Shown here in pieces: positions 9,330-17,820 of a stretch of DNA of 64,000 nt. Made by a program: the position numbers and the translations under genes. The stretch spans positions 1 through 64,000 of the forward strand of contig JACVRN010000013.1 in NCBI GenBank assembly GCA_014534425.1, read 5' to 3'. The notes beneath the pieces were generated by a model, which searched no databases, was not told where the DNA came from, and was given only the letters and a program-made list of their open reading frames with translations. The number at the start of each line of letters is the position of its first letter. Within the stretch, counting starts at the first letter, position 1. This stretch comes from Pyrinomonadaceae bacterium. Its GTDB lineage: Bacteria; Acidobacteriota; Blastocatellia; Pyrinomonadales; Pyrinomonadaceae.

Positions 9330-11264
9330 CAGATTATCTATCCTGACAGGCTCCACCTCGTCCGCCAGTTCAAAGCCGAAGATTTTTGAGTAGAAGTAAA
9401 GCTCGCCGTCCAGCGCGCGTCTTATATTCTCTGCGCGACGAAAGCCGTGCTGCTCGCCTTCGAAGGGAACATAGGCGACGGGCAATCCTTTCTCGCGCAG
9501 CGCATCCACCATCATCTCCGCCTGATTCGGCAGCACTATCTTGTCTTCCAATCCCTGAAAGAAGATGACGGGGCACGAGAGCTTTTCTGTAAAGAAGAGC
9601 GGCGAGCGCTCGCGGTAAAGGTCTGCGCGCTCCGGGTACGGGCCAATCAGTCTATCAAGGTAGCGCGACTCGAACTTGTGGGTCTCGGTCGCAAGCGCCG
9701 CAAGGTCGCTGACGCCGAAGTGGCTTGCGCCAGCTTTGAAGAGGTCGCGGAAGGTCAGAGCGCAGAGCGTCGTGTAGCCTCCGGCACTTCCTCCGTCAAT
9801 CGCGCAGGCGTTCCTGTCAACCAGCCCACGCTCTATAAGGTAACGCGCGCCGTTCACGCAGTCGTCAACGTCCACTATGCCCCAACGGTCGTTTAACCTC
9901 CGGCGATACGCTCGACCGTAGCCAGTGCTTCCGCCGTAGTTGACATCCAGCACGGCTATGCCGCGACTCGTCCAGTACTGAATGCCAAGCGCGAAGGTCG
10001 TAGAAGTCGCAGAGGTGGGGCCGCCGTGGCTTTTGACCAGAAGCGGAGGCAAGCTGTTTTCCGGCGCAGAGTAATCGCAGTTGTGCGGCGGATAATAGAA
10101 GCCGTGCGCCGTCAATCCGTCTTCGGTCGGAAACTCTATGGCCTGCGGGACGGAGATGTAGCACTCGTCAATCCTTAAATCCGTAGCGCGACGCAGTGCC
10201 TCGTGCTTCATGGCGCTCAAATCGAGCGCGACGACTGCCGCCGCCTCTGTCGGAGAGCCTGCGCGAAAGACCGCGCGCCCCTCGGCTGCGCGAACGTACG
10301 TGATGTCGGAATACGGCAACTGAATCCGCTCAAGCTTTTTGCTCTCTGTATTGAGGCGCGCAAGACTCGTACGCCCTCTCTCCATAAAGGCGCAGATGAT
10401 TGAAGACTCGGATTCGAAGGCGTACATGGACTGGCCGAAGACCCACTGCGGCTGGCCGAACTCCGCTTCGAGCGGGCAGAGCGCTTCCGCTTCGCCCTCC
10501 GCGTTAAGACGATAAAGATTCCACCAACCGCTTCGGTCAGAGACGAAATAGAGCCTGCCCGACGGCGACCATTCGGGTTGAAAGACGGACTCTTCCGTGC
10601 CGTCCGCAACACGCGCGCTGTTCTGAACCGCGCCGCTTTCATCCAACTCGCACACCCAAAGCTCGCACCCGTCCCAAGGCATGTTCGGATGATTCCACGT
10701 CAGATATGCCAGCCGCTTTCCGTCCCGGCTCAGACGCGGGCTTGAGTAGAAATCATTACCGGAGGCCAACACCCGACTGGCATCGTTACCGTCAAGGCTG
10801 ACAGACGCAATTGTGTTCACGGCCTCGCGCTCGCTCTCGGTGTGGTCTTCGCGCACGCAGATGAGACGATTGCGCGCCGCGTCGATTATCATGTCCGCGT
10901 AGCGCATGTTTACGGCGGGCGTCAGCGCTTCAGGCTCTTCATTCCCGCGCAGCTTGCGATAGATTCTCTGGTCAGCGAAGTTCGAGAAATAGATAGTGCC
11001 GCCGGAGACTGCGTAGTCGCCGCCGCCGTACTCGTGAACACGCGTGCGAGCGTTGAAGTCGCGCGGTATGGCATCTTCAATCCCTCCATCGGGTGCGCGC
11101 CGGACTATGCAGTTGCGGCCAGCTTCCTGTGGCCGCCCCTCTATCCAGTATATGTCTTCGCCATCGAGCGCAATCTGGCCCAGGCCGATTGAGCCTTTGA
11201 CAATCAACTCCGACGTAATAAGCGATTTCCATGAGCCGTAAGGCGCCACCTGCTTTGAAGACAT
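9324..11264 (-). CDS. S9 family prolyl oligopeptidase-like peptidase
   Basis: 646 residues with the standard two-part layout. An N-terminal seven-bladed WD40/DPP-like propeller ([32 protein letters not shown]) is followed by a C-terminal alpha/beta hydrolase domain. The triad is visible: Ser493 in GGSAGGY, Asp574 in EDKIV, His606 in GEQHGF. No signal peptide is seen, so it is probably cytoplasmic. Such enzymes cleave short peptides or act as acyl-aminoacyl peptidases. It appears to be a single-gene unit. Confidence 0.93.
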   Translation of the reverse strand: MSSKQVAPYGSWKSLITSELIVKGSIGLGQIALDGEDIYWIEGRPQEAGRNCIVRRAPDGGIEDAIPRDFNARTRVHEYGGGDYAVSGGTIYFSNFADQRIYRKLRGNEEPEALTPAVNMRYADMIIDAARNRLICVREDHTESEREAVNTIASVSLDGNDASRVLASGNDFYSSPRLSRDGKRLAYLTWNHPNMPWDGCELWVCELDESGAVQNSARVADGTEESVFQPEWSPSGRLYFVSDRSGWWNLYRLNAEGEAEALCPLEAEFGQPQWVFGQSMYAFESESSIICAFMERGRTSLARLNTESKKLERIQLPYSDITYVRAAEGRAVFRAGSPTEAAAVVALDLSAMKHEALRRATDLRIDECYISVPQAIEFPTEDGLTAHGFYYPPHNCDYSAPENSLPPLLVKSHGGPTSATSTTFALGIQYWTSRGIAVLDVNYGGSTGYGRAYRRRLNDRWGIVDVDDCVNGARYLIERGLVDRNACAIDGGSAGGYTTLCALTFRDLFKAGASHFGVSDLAALATETHKFESRYLDRLIGPYPERADLYRERSPLFFTEKLSCPVIFFQGLEDKIVLPNQAEMMVDALREKGLPVAYVPFEGEQHGFRRAENIRRALDGELYFYSKIFGFELADEVEPVRIDNLS

Positions 11265-11352
11265 CTTCGGTTTCCCCCGCAGAGATAAATTTTAGTCTTG
11301 AAGCGCTGCGCCTCAAGTATAACCGCAGAATCTGTATTAGAAGAAAGAGCGC

Positions 11353-12246
11353 TTAGCTTGAAGCCGACTCAGGCCCGCGCAGCACGTCTTTGATGACGTG
11401 CATGGGAGCGTTGACGGGTCTGCCCGACTCGTTGACAAAGATGCCCAGAGAATATTCGCGCGCAAGGAGTCGTCCCTTGTCCAGGGAATGTATTTCGTGC
11501 GTCCAGGCTCCGCGCACGCGCCCCACTTCGCAGACCCAACTCTTAATCTCAAGCTCTTCATTATCAAAGGCAGGCTCGAAATATTCTATGTCGTGGCCTC
11601 CCTGTAGCGCGAGCCAGCCTTCGGGCCGCGTGCGCTCGACAGGATGTCCAGCCGCGCGCAGCGCATCGAAGTACGCCTGCTCAATCCAGTTCAGGTAGAC
11701 TGCATGATTGACGTGCCGCAATGTATCAAGCTCGAAGGTCTGCACGCGTCGCCTCGTCAGGTAGCGGAAAGCTTCAGGTGTCTTCTGCCCTTTTTGTATG
11801 TGTATGCCTAATTCTTCTTCCCGTTCGTTCGTGGGCGCGAAGCGTTCCCTGATCTCCGGCGGCAGTCGCGCGAGCCTGCCAGTGCTTGAGTCCAGATAGA
11901 CCCACTGCACGCGGGCGCGTGCTATGCGCGAGCGGTCAGCCGTGCGAATAATCTCGTACTCGCGCGTGCAGGTAGCGCGTCGCACCTCGGAAATCCAGGT
12001 CGTGACTTCAATCTCGTCTTTGTAGACGGCGGGCAAAAGATAGCGAATCGCAAGCTTTCGTATGACCCAGTTGGTGCCGCGCTCCATGTACCAGCCGGGG
12101 CCGAAGCCCGCGTCGGCAGAGGCTTCGATGGCTGCCTCCTGCATGTAGTTTACGTAGACGGCATTGTTGACGTGGCCGAAAGAATCTATCTCGTACTGGC
12201 GCACGCGGAAACGTCTGGTGTAATGGCGCACGGCGCTCTTCTCCAC
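11353..12246 (-). CDS. Tandem hotdog-fold acyl-CoA thioesterase
   Basis: 297 residues from a GTG start. It consists of two 4-hydroxybenzoyl-CoA-thioesterase-type hotdog domains in a row, about 8-140 and 155-285. Each has its own active-site block: YEIDSFGHVNNAVYVNY and FELDTLRHVNHAVYLNW, with the Asp and HVN residues conserved in both. Most YbgC/FadM-type enzymes are single-domain; a fused pair resembles plant FatA/B thioesterases, where one half may be structural. The likely substrate is an acyl-CoA or acyl-ACP. It is divergent from the Nudix gene at 12336. Confidence 0.9.
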   Translation of the reverse strand: MEKSAVRHYTRRFRVRQYEIDSFGHVNNAVYVNYMQEAAIEASADAGFGPGWYMERGTNWVIRKLAIRYLLPAVYKDEIEVTTWISEVRRATCTREYEIIRTADRSRIARARVQWVYLDSSTGRLARLPPEIRERFAPTNEREEELGIHIQKGQKTPEAFRYLTRRRVQTFELDTLRHVNHAVYLNWIEQAYFDALRAAGHPVERTRPEGWLALQGGHDIEYFEPAFDNEELEIKSWVCEVGRVRGAWTHEIHSLDKGRLLAREYSLGIFVNESGRPVNAPMHVIKDVLRGPESASS

Positions 12247-12335
12247 GAAAGTTTGGACAAATTCTTTTACACGACGAACGGCGCGCGTGGCAAAGCAATA
12301 TTGATTCTGTCGGTGGTTTTAGTTAACAATCCGTC

Positions 12336-12806
12336 ATGCAGTACACGCCGCTCTCCCTTCTGTACAAGCTTGCTTACGCGTCGCTTCGCGTCTACTGGTT
12401 CCTCTTTCGTCCGCAGCTTTACGGCGTCAAGTGCCTGATTGAGTTCGATGGAAGAATACTGATGATTCGCAACACGTATGGCGATATGCACTGGACGTTT
12501 CCGGGCGGCGGCTTCAAGCGCAACGAGACGCCCGAAATGGCGGCCATGCGCGAAGTCAGCGAAGAGGTGGGAATCTCTTTGAGCGTCTTGCGCCCGCTCG
12601 GCGAATACACCAGCCGGGACGAGTTTAAGCGCGACACTGTGAAGTGCTACGCGGGAAGGGTGACGACGCCAGACTTCGAGATAGAAAGAAATGAGATATA
12701 CGAGGCGGCTTGGTTCGCCTGGGCCGAATTGCCGCAGCCCCTCGCCTCGGACGCCAGAAGAGTGATAGAGCTTTATAGAAATGCAGAAGGCCGCAGTGCA
12801 GAGTGA
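12336..12806 (+). CDS. Nudix hydrolase
   Basis: 156 residues. The Nudix box is complete at 58-80: G58, Glu64, then REVSEEVGI, matching GX5EX7REUXEEXGU, which binds the Mg2+ used to cleave a nucleoside-diphosphate-X bond. The N-terminus (about 1-30) is hydrophobic/aromatic and unlike the soluble MutT core, so membrane association is possible. The substrate cannot be read from the sequence. A family B palindrome follows the stop. Confidence 0.9.
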   Translation: MQYTPLSLLYKLAYASLRVYWFLFRPQLYGVKCLIEFDGRILMIRNTYGDMHWTFPGGGFKRNETPEMAAMREVSEEVGISLSVLRPLGEYTSRDEFKRDTVKCYAGRVTTPDFEIERNEIYEAAWFAWAELPQPLASDARRVIELYRNAEGRSAE

Positions 12807-12810
12807 AAAG

Positions 12811-12866
12811 AATTGATTCATTGAATCATTGTTTCATTGATTCAATGAACCGATGAATCAATGATA
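12811..12866. repeat. Palindromic repeat family B
   Basis: Interleaved copies of TTGATTCATTGAATCA and TGATTCAATGAACCGATG between the Nudix gene and the next rightward gene. It ends 11 bases before ATG 12877, so it could form part of that leader. It shares the CAATGAACCGATGAAT core with the copy at 21579-21629. Confidence 0.75.
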
Positions 12867-12876
12867 AAATTCTTTT

Positions 12877-13554
12877 ATGCAGGAGCAGGAATCATCTTGT
12901 GCTAATTGCGGGGCGGAATTGATGGCCGAGGCCAGGTTCTGTAGGCGGTGCGGGCAGCCTTCGAATACTCTGTCGCGCGGGAGCGTGACGGAGGTTACTA
13001 CGCGAAGGCTTGGGACGCCCGGAGCGCCTTTCATGCCGGGCGAAAATGTAGCCGGACAGCATCCGCTTGAGCAGTACGGCGGGCAGACGCGCGCGGCGCT
13101 GAGCGCCGACACGAAAAAACTCGCGCCCGCCTCTAAAGTTAAAAGATGGCTTCCGCTCCTGTTGCTCCTCTGCGTTGTCGTTCTTATTCCGACCGCCTAT
13201 CTTCTCGGACAGTGGCGGCAACCTACAAGGCTTGTGCGTCCTCCGACGCGGCCCCCTGCTGTACCGCCCAAGCCTCCGCAGAATCCCGCTAGCGCCGTGC
13301 CGGTTGACCCGCGCTTTGTTTATCCGGGCGCGAGCAAGACTATGGTCATGTCCAGAGCCGGTGAAGGCGACGTGGTGCAGCTACAAACGGCAGACGGGAT
13401 GGAAAAGGTCGCGGACTGGTACATAGAAAATTTGAAGCCGGAGAAGACAGTCAGGCTGCCCGAAAGCGTGATACTCAAATCCGGCGACGTTGGCATAGTC
13501 ATCACGCCGAACGGGAGCGGCAGCAACATCATGCTCAGGCAGGGAGCGGATTAA
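12877..13554 (+). CDS. Zinc-ribbon membrane protein
   Basis: 225 residues. Cys8, Cys11, Cys22 and Cys25 form a zinc ribbon (CANC and CRRC). A linker leads to one transmembrane segment at about 89-111 (LPLLLLLCVVVLIPTAYLLG), a Pro-rich stretch (RPPTRPPAVPPKPPQNP), and a C-terminal domain of about 90 residues. The ribbon should face the cytoplasm and the C-terminal domain the outside. The function of the C-terminal domain (VYPGASKTMVMSRAGEGDVV) is unknown. It is convergent with the Nudix gene at 13598. Confidence 0.8.
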   Translation: MQEQESSCANCGAELMAEARFCRRCGQPSNTLSRGSVTEVTTRRLGTPGAPFMPGENVAGQHPLEQYGGQTRAALSADTKKLAPASKVKRWLPLLLLLCVVVLIPTAYLLGQWRQPTRLVRPPTRPPAVPPKPPQNPASAVPVDPRFVYPGASKTMVMSRAGEGDVVQLQTADGMEKVADWYIENLKPEKTVRLPESVILKSGDVGIVITPNGSGSNIMLRQGAD

Positions 13555-13563
13555 TCACATCTC

Positions 13564-13599
13564 AAGGGATGAAAGACGCAAAGGAATCTTTCATCCCTT
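13564..13599. terminator. Bidirectional terminator hairpin
   Basis: A perfect 13-bp stem, AAGGGATGAAAGA / TCTTTCATCCCTT, with a 10-base loop lies between two convergent stop codons. It suits termination from both sides, although the flanking T-tracts are weak. Confidence 0.7.
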
Positions 13600-14029
13600 A
13601 CGCTTTTGCATCCCGCTCTAAAAGCCAGCGACGGTAGAATTCTTTGTCCTTCGCGTGCGTCAGCAGGTCTGCGACCTTCGTCGTCTCCATCCAGAGCGCT
13701 TCGGGGTTTTCAGGGTCTATGGGATTGAGCGCTTCCTGTTCGGTCTTGAAGAGAAACATGTGTATGGTCTTGAGTTCAGAAAAATCATCGTCGCCCGCAG
13801 CCGACAGCTTGTAGCGCTCGTAGCTTCCCAGTTTCTTCACAAGCTCAAGCTCCGTGATGCCCGCCTCTTCATAAATCTCGCGCCGCGCCGCTTCCAGATA
13901 ATCTTCGCCCGCTTCAACGCGTCCCTTCGGCAGCGACCATGAGGTGCCGTGCTGGCTGACGACCAGAACCTGCCCGCGAGCGTTCATGACGACTCCGCCT
14001 GCGCTCTCTGTGCGTTTCATATTTTCCAC
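13598..14029 (-). CDS. Nudix hydrolase
   Basis: 143 residues, short MutT/Ap4A-hydrolase-like protein. The N-terminus SAGGVVMNARGQVLVVSQHG is typical of bacterial Nudix enzymes acting on diadenosine polyphosphates or oxidised nucleotides. The Nudix box spans 36-58 (G36, Glu42, REIYEEAGI). It is distinct from the Nudix protein at 12336, being soluble throughout. It is probably a single gene. Confidence 0.92.
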   Translation of the reverse strand: MENMKRTESAGGVVMNARGQVLVVSQHGTSWSLPKGRVEAGEDYLEAARREIYEEAGITELELVKKLGSYERYKLSAAGDDDFSELKTIHMFLFKTEQEALNPIDPENPEALWMETTKVADLLTHAKDKEFYRRWLLERDAKA

Positions 14030-14113
14030 CTTATGCGCGTAAGCTTAAGAGCGAAAGTGTACCGGCTTCGTGTTCCGTGTCAATCAAGTAAAAGGAATTG
14101 GACTTCAGAGGTA

Positions 14114-14491
14114 ATGGCTAAACAGAGATTATTTGTGCTGGCGATGTATGCTATGAAGCTTGACCCGTCGCGCGTGCGATTTACGCCGCAGGAGGACGGC
14201 ACCGTTCACTGGGAGTTGAAGGAGATGCTGGACGAGCGCGCGGGGCTTTTCCCTTCGGTCTCGCTCTGGGCCGTGGCCGCTCTGGCAGAGTCCGAAGATG
14301 AAGCCAGGGAGATGGGGATGCAGAGGCTTCTGGAAGAATGCCCCTGGCAGGAAGGCTGGGTCAATCATCACGTCACCCTCAACACTGTGCCGCGCAAGAT
14401 TCTCTTAAAGGCCGCAGCAGTACCCGACGAAGATGAAGAAAGGGACGCGGACGACGACGACGGCGAGGACGAGCCGGAAGCGATTATGTGA
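14114..14491 (+). CDS. Hypothetical protein with acidic tail
   Basis: 125 residues from ATG 14114 (MAKQRLFVLAMYAMKLDPSR), preceded by AGAGGTA; the frame is open further back, but that part is antisense to the Nudix gene and its upstream region. The central part looks alpha/beta (VSLWAVAALAESEDEAREMG, WVNHHVTL). The last 25 residues are almost entirely Asp/Glu. No family was recognised. The acidic tail may be unstructured and interact with basic partners. Confidence 0.65.
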   Translation: MAKQRLFVLAMYAMKLDPSRVRFTPQEDGTVHWELKEMLDERAGLFPSVSLWAVAALAESEDEAREMGMQRLLEECPWQEGWVNHHVTLNTVPRKILLKAAAVPDEDEERDADDDDGEDEPEAIM

Positions 14492-14596
14492 GCGTGCGTA
14501 ATGTTTCACGCGGCTGTAAGCTTGGGAAGACTCCTGGTCGTAGCCTCGTGTAGAATCCGGTTGCCTCGCTTTTATCTATCAAAAAAGTAGGAGTTC

Positions 14597-15526
14597 ATGA
14601 TGGCTGATGCGAATGTTTTGGGCAGTCCTGATAAATCAGAGGTGTGGCCGAGCCTTCCCTTGGAAGAGTGGGAGGCTACGCGCGCTACGCTGCACATGTG
14701 GACGCAGGTCATAGGCAAGATACGGCTGGCGCAGATGCCGCCCGTTAATCACTGGTGGAACGTTCCTCTTTACGTGAGCGCGCGGGGCCTGACAACGCAC
14801 GCCATGCCGTACAATGAGCGCACCTTCGAGATTGACTTTGACTTCATAGACCACAAGCTCAATATCAAGACGAGCGAAGGCGCGCATCAGGAGTTGGAGC
14901 TTATCCCGCGCTCGGTCGCAGCCTTTTATAAAGAAGTCATGCTGCGCTTGCGCGAACTTGATATTGAAGTGAAGATTTGGACGACGCCAGTTGAGATACC
15001 TGACCCCATCCCTTTCGAGAAGGATGAAACGCACGCTTCTTATGACGCCGTATATGCCGGAAAATTCTGGCGCATACTCTTGCAGGCGACGAAGGTCTTC
15101 GAAGAGTTTCGTTCGCGCTTCATAGGCAAGTGCAGCCCCGTGCATTTTTTCTGGGGAAGCTTTGATTTGGCCGTGACGCGATTTTCCGGTCGGCCCGCGC
15201 CCGAACGCCCCGGCGCAGACCCCATCACGCGCGAAGCCTACTCGCACGAAGTCATCAGTCACGGCTTCTGGCCCGGCACCGTTGGCGCAGTCAACGCACC
15301 CGCCTTCTATTCTTACACAGCGCCGGAGCCAGCCGGATTGTCCGAAGAAAAGATTCGCCCCGAAAAGGCTTTCTATCATCAGGAGTTGAAAGAGTTCCTG
15401 CTTTACTACGACGACGTTCGCCTCGCTTCCGTGCCGGAAGAAGCGCTGATGGAGTTTATGCAAAGCACCTACGAAGCCGGAGCGAGGCTGGCAGGTTGGG
15501 ATCGCGCCGCGCTTGAGAGAGCATAA
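14597..15526 (+). CDS. DUF5996 family protein
   Basis: 309 residues. The N-terminal block WPSLPLEEWEATRATLHMWTQVIGKIRL, followed by HWWNVPLYVSARGLTT and FDFIDHKL, is the recognisable DUF5996 signature. HFFWGSFDLAVTRFSGRPAP follows in the middle, and conserved His and aromatic residues recur (YSHEVISHGFWPG). The biochemical role of the family is unknown. There is no signal peptide, so it is expected to be cytoplasmic. It ends 12 bases before the CvpA-CAP gene, so the two may be co-transcribed. Confidence 0.85.
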   Translation: MMADANVLGSPDKSEVWPSLPLEEWEATRATLHMWTQVIGKIRLAQMPPVNHWWNVPLYVSARGLTTHAMPYNERTFEIDFDFIDHKLNIKTSEGAHQELELIPRSVAAFYKEVMLRLRELDIEVKIWTTPVEIPDPIPFEKDETHASYDAVYAGKFWRILLQATKVFEEFRSRFIGKCSPVHFFWGSFDLAVTRFSGRPAPERPGADPITREAYSHEVISHGFWPGTVGAVNAPAFYSYTAPEPAGLSEEKIRPEKAFYHQELKEFLLYYDDVRLASVPEEALMEFMQSTYEAGARLAGWDRAALERA

Positions 15527-15538
15527 AGAGCAAGGGGC

Positions 15539-16504
15539 TTGGAAGTTTTGAATCTGATAGACCTGTTTCTGGTTCTGATAGTCTTGGCGAGCGCGCTGTT
15601 CGGCTGGCAGCGCGGCCTCATACTTGGCTTGCTAGACCTTGTGCGCTGGATTGGAAGCCTGCTCTTAGCCCTGCGCTTTTATCAACCCGCAGCACGCTGG
15701 CTCGGCAGCGTCTTCGGCTGGCAGGACGTGTGGGCCTTGCCCGCAGGCTTTCTGCTGGTGGCAATCGTGTCGGGCTTCCTGATACATCTGCTGGGCTACG
15801 CGCTTTTAAGAAGATTGCCGCGCTCTCTGCATCACGGTCGGTTGAACAGAATCCTTGGTCTCATCCCAGGCTTCATTAACGGCCTCATCTTCGCTGCGAT
15901 TCTCTCGCCACTGATTTTAGCCGCGCCGTTGCCGGACGGCCTGCGCGAGCACAGCCGAGACAGCGCACTCGCAAACCGCTTGGCCTCCGTCACAGAAGAG
16001 CTTGAGGCGCAGCTACGGCCCATCTTCGACGAAGCCATACGGCAGACGCTCACCATGCGTACTATCCGCCCGGACTCCGGCGAGACCGTTGAGCTTCCCT
16101 TCAAAGTCACGAATCCGAAGCCGCGCCCCGACTTGGAAGCGGAGATGCTACAGATGGTCAACCGCGAGCGTGTGGCCGCCGGTCTGAAGCCGCTTGAGGC
16201 AGACCCGGAGCTTCTGCCTGTGGCACGCGCGCATTCCGTTGACATGTTCGCGCGCGGTTATTTCTCGCACTACACGCCGGAGGGCCTCAGCCCCTTTGAC
16301 CGCATCAAGGAGGCGCGCGTCTCTTTCACCATCGCGGGCGAAAATCTTGCGCTCGCGCCTACGCTGACAATGGCGCACACGGGACTGATGAACTCTCCTG
16401 GGCACCGCGCCAACATCCTGCGGCCACAGTTCGGGCGCGTAGGCATAGGCATCATGGACGGAGGCATACGCGGCCTCATGGTGACGCAGAACTTCCGCAA
16501 TTAG
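15539..16504 (+). CDS. CvpA-like membrane domain fused to CAP domain
   Basis: 321 residues; TTG start at 15539 or, better spaced from AAGGGG, TTG at 15548. Residues 1-130 resemble colicin V production protein CvpA with four hydrophobic segments (LIDLFLVLIVLASALFGWQRG, GLIPGFINGLIFAAIL). Residues about 195-318 are a CAP/SCP domain (MVNRERVAAGLKPLEADPELLPVARAHSVDMFARGYFSH, then GENLA and SPGHRANIL) with the conserved His/Glu cavity residues. The CAP domain is likely periplasmic. The role is not established; CvpA proteins are linked to envelope and secretion phenotypes. Confidence 0.88.
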   Translation: MEVLNLIDLFLVLIVLASALFGWQRGLILGLLDLVRWIGSLLLALRFYQPAARWLGSVFGWQDVWALPAGFLLVAIVSGFLIHLLGYALLRRLPRSLHHGRLNRILGLIPGFINGLIFAAILSPLILAAPLPDGLREHSRDSALANRLASVTEELEAQLRPIFDEAIRQTLTMRTIRPDSGETVELPFKVTNPKPRPDLEAEMLQMVNRERVAAGLKPLEADPELLPVARAHSVDMFARGYFSHYTPEGLSPFDRIKEARVSFTIAGENLALAPTLTMAHTGLMNSPGHRANILRPQFGRVGIGIMDGGIRGLMVTQNFRN

Positions 16505-16518
16505 AAAGGCGCGTTTTA

Positions 16519-16624
16519 GGGCAACAGGCCCGTGGGGCATCGCATCAAAGGAAAGGCAATTTGATTTCTCCCACGAGACGAAAATTCCGTGCGGCGCGTT
16601 AGATTCGGTTCTAACGCCTTTTTT
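16519..16624 (+). ncRNA. Candidate structured RNA / leader with terminator
   Basis: The gap after 16504 can fold into several stems: GGGC/GCCC (519-522 with 528-531), CGTGGG/CCCACG (531-536 with 570-575) enclosing ATCAAA/TTTGAT (544-549 with 560-565), and a final GC stem followed by six T residues (16596-16624). This could be a 3' UTR plus terminator for the CAP gene, a small RNA, or an attenuating leader for the Cys-rich gene at 16667. It matches no riboswitch class I recognise. Confidence 0.4.
16596..16624 (+). terminator. Rho-independent terminator
   Basis: 8-bp stem GCGTTAGA / TCTAACGC with a six-base loop, followed by C and six T residues. Confidence 0.85.
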
Positions 16625-16666
16625 GTCTGGAGAGATTAGGGAGAAGCCTTTAAGGACACAAGGGAG

Positions 16667-16888
16667 ATGGCTGAAGAGAAGATTTTAATACCGGCTTATA
16701 AAAGGACTGCCAGTTGCGCGCGTTGCGGGGCGGATATTTATTCGCCCGACCTGAATCAGAAAGGCGGCTGGCCTTTGATGTCTGCCTGCGCCTGCGAGCA
16801 TGGGCCGCAGATGGCTGGCCGCAAGCCGACACAGGATTCCAGGCGGAGCAGGGAAGCGAAGCCCGAAGAGCGCGCACAGGCTGCATAA
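16667..16888 (+). CDS. Small Cys-containing protein
   Basis: 73 residues starting MAEEKILIPAYKRTASC after AGGGAG. It has a CARC pair and a later CAC, spaced like a small metal-binding knuckle, then a charged Arg/Lys/Glu-rich tail. No family was recognised. It lies 11 bases upstream of the next small gene, so the two probably form a transcript. Confidence 0.6.
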   Translation: MAEEKILIPAYKRTASCARCGADIYSPDLNQKGGWPLMSACACEHGPQMAGRKPTQDSRRSREAKPEERAQAA

Positions 16889-16899
16889 AGGGGGAAGAG

Positions 16900-17124
16900 A
16901 TGAAAGAGCAAAGAAGAGCTAAGAAAGAGAAGGCGAGCGCGAGCTTTAAGGCTGCGGCGGTCAGCTTTGAAGTCAATCCTTACTACGAGCAGTTGCTTGA
17001 GATGAGAGAGAAGAAGCCTGCGGCCTACAGGACTATGAGCACAGCAACGCGGCTGGCCGTAGAAGCATACATCAAAGCGAAAGAGGCTGCGGCAGGTGAG
17101 GTCGTGAGAAAAGCTGCCGCCTGA
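16900..17124 (+). CDS. Small basic hypothetical protein
   Basis: 74 residues from ATG 16900, with GGGGAAGAG directly upstream. The open frame reaches back to 16714 but that part overlaps the previous gene. The N-terminal 14 residues are Lys/Arg-rich (KEQRRAKKEK); the remainder is helical (YYEQLLEMREKKPAAYRTMSTATRLAVEAYIKAKEAA). It could bind nucleic acid, but no motif proves this. A good terminator follows at 17174. Confidence 0.6.
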   Translation: MKEQRRAKKEKASASFKAAAVSFEVNPYYEQLLEMREKKPAAYRTMSTATRLAVEAYIKAKEAAAGEVVRKAAA

Positions 17125-17173
17125 TTATTCGCGGGAAGCAAGTAGCGCCCGCCTTTGATTTCCAGATTCCTTC

Positions 17174-17210
17174 AAGCAGTGAGTTACGGGTTCCGTCCGG
17201 CTCACTGCTT
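17174..17210. terminator. Bidirectional terminator
   Basis: A perfect 10-bp stem AAGCAGTGAG / CTCACTGCTT with T residues on the right side. The right arm overlaps the end of msrB, so it serves both convergent genes. Confidence 0.8.
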
Positions 17211-17726
17211 TTTAATGAATTTCATAGCCACGCCGTTCATGCAGTAGCGCAGGCCCGTAGGCTGCGGCCCGTCGTCGAAGACGTGCCCAAGGTGTGCATC
17301 GCAACGCGCGCACAGAACCTCAGTTCGCGTCTCAGCCAGGCTGTTATCCGCCGTCTCGCGTACGTTCTGTTTGGCAATGGGTGCCCAGAAGCTGGGCCAG
17401 CCCGTGTGCGAGTCGAATTTCGTGCGCGAGCTAAAGAGCGGAAGCTCGCAGCAGACGCAAGCGAAAATCCCTTTATCGTGAATCTCGTTTAAGGGGCTGG
17501 AATAGGGCGCTTCCGTTCCCTTCTGCCTGGTCACGTAGAATTGTTCTGGCGTCAGAATCCTCTTCCACTCTTCATCCGTCTTAATCACTTTTGGAAAGGG
17601 CGAATCCGTCTTCACCTTACCCGCTTTCATAGTCTGCGCTCGCGCGGTCTGAGATGAAACGGCGTAAAGGCTGACGCCTCCTGCGCCCGCCGCCAGGATG
17701 TAGGAAAGAAATGAACGTCTATCCAT
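17202..17726 (-). CDS. msrB: Peptide-methionine (R)-S-oxide reductase, exported form
   Basis: 174 residues. The N-terminus MDRRSFLSYILAAGAGGVSLYAV has the twin-arginine pattern (RRSFL), so the enzyme is probably exported folded by Tat to repair envelope proteins. Zinc ligands are Cys90/Cys93 and Cys139/Cys142. The catalytic Cys162 lies in RYCMNG, where RYCIN is more common. HTGWPSFW and GHVFDDGPQPTGLR are diagnostic. MsrB reduces methionine-R-sulfoxide. The partner MsrA is encoded separately at 33280 and lacks a signal peptide. Confidence 0.95.
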   Translation of the reverse strand: MDRRSFLSYILAAGAGGVSLYAVSSQTARAQTMKAGKVKTDSPFPKVIKTDEEWKRILTPEQFYVTRQKGTEAPYSSPLNEIHDKGIFACVCCELPLFSSRTKFDSHTGWPSFWAPIAKQNVRETADNSLAETRTEVLCARCDAHLGHVFDDGPQPTGLRYCMNGVAMKFIKKQ

Positions 17727-17760
17727 GTTGAAGATTCCCTGAACTGATAGCCTTGAATAA

Positions 17761-17804
17761 GAGAGAGGCGCTTACTGCTCGCTTTAGCTAAAAGCGCCTC
17801 TCTC
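17761..17804 (-). terminator. Terminator-like hairpin after the fasciclin gene
   Basis: A perfect 13-bp stem GAGAGAGGCGCTT / AAGCGCCTCTCTC, just past the stop of the leftward fasciclin gene. The T-tract on the minus strand is poor. Confidence 0.65.
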
Positions 17805-17820
17805 TCAAGAGCAGCTTCGT

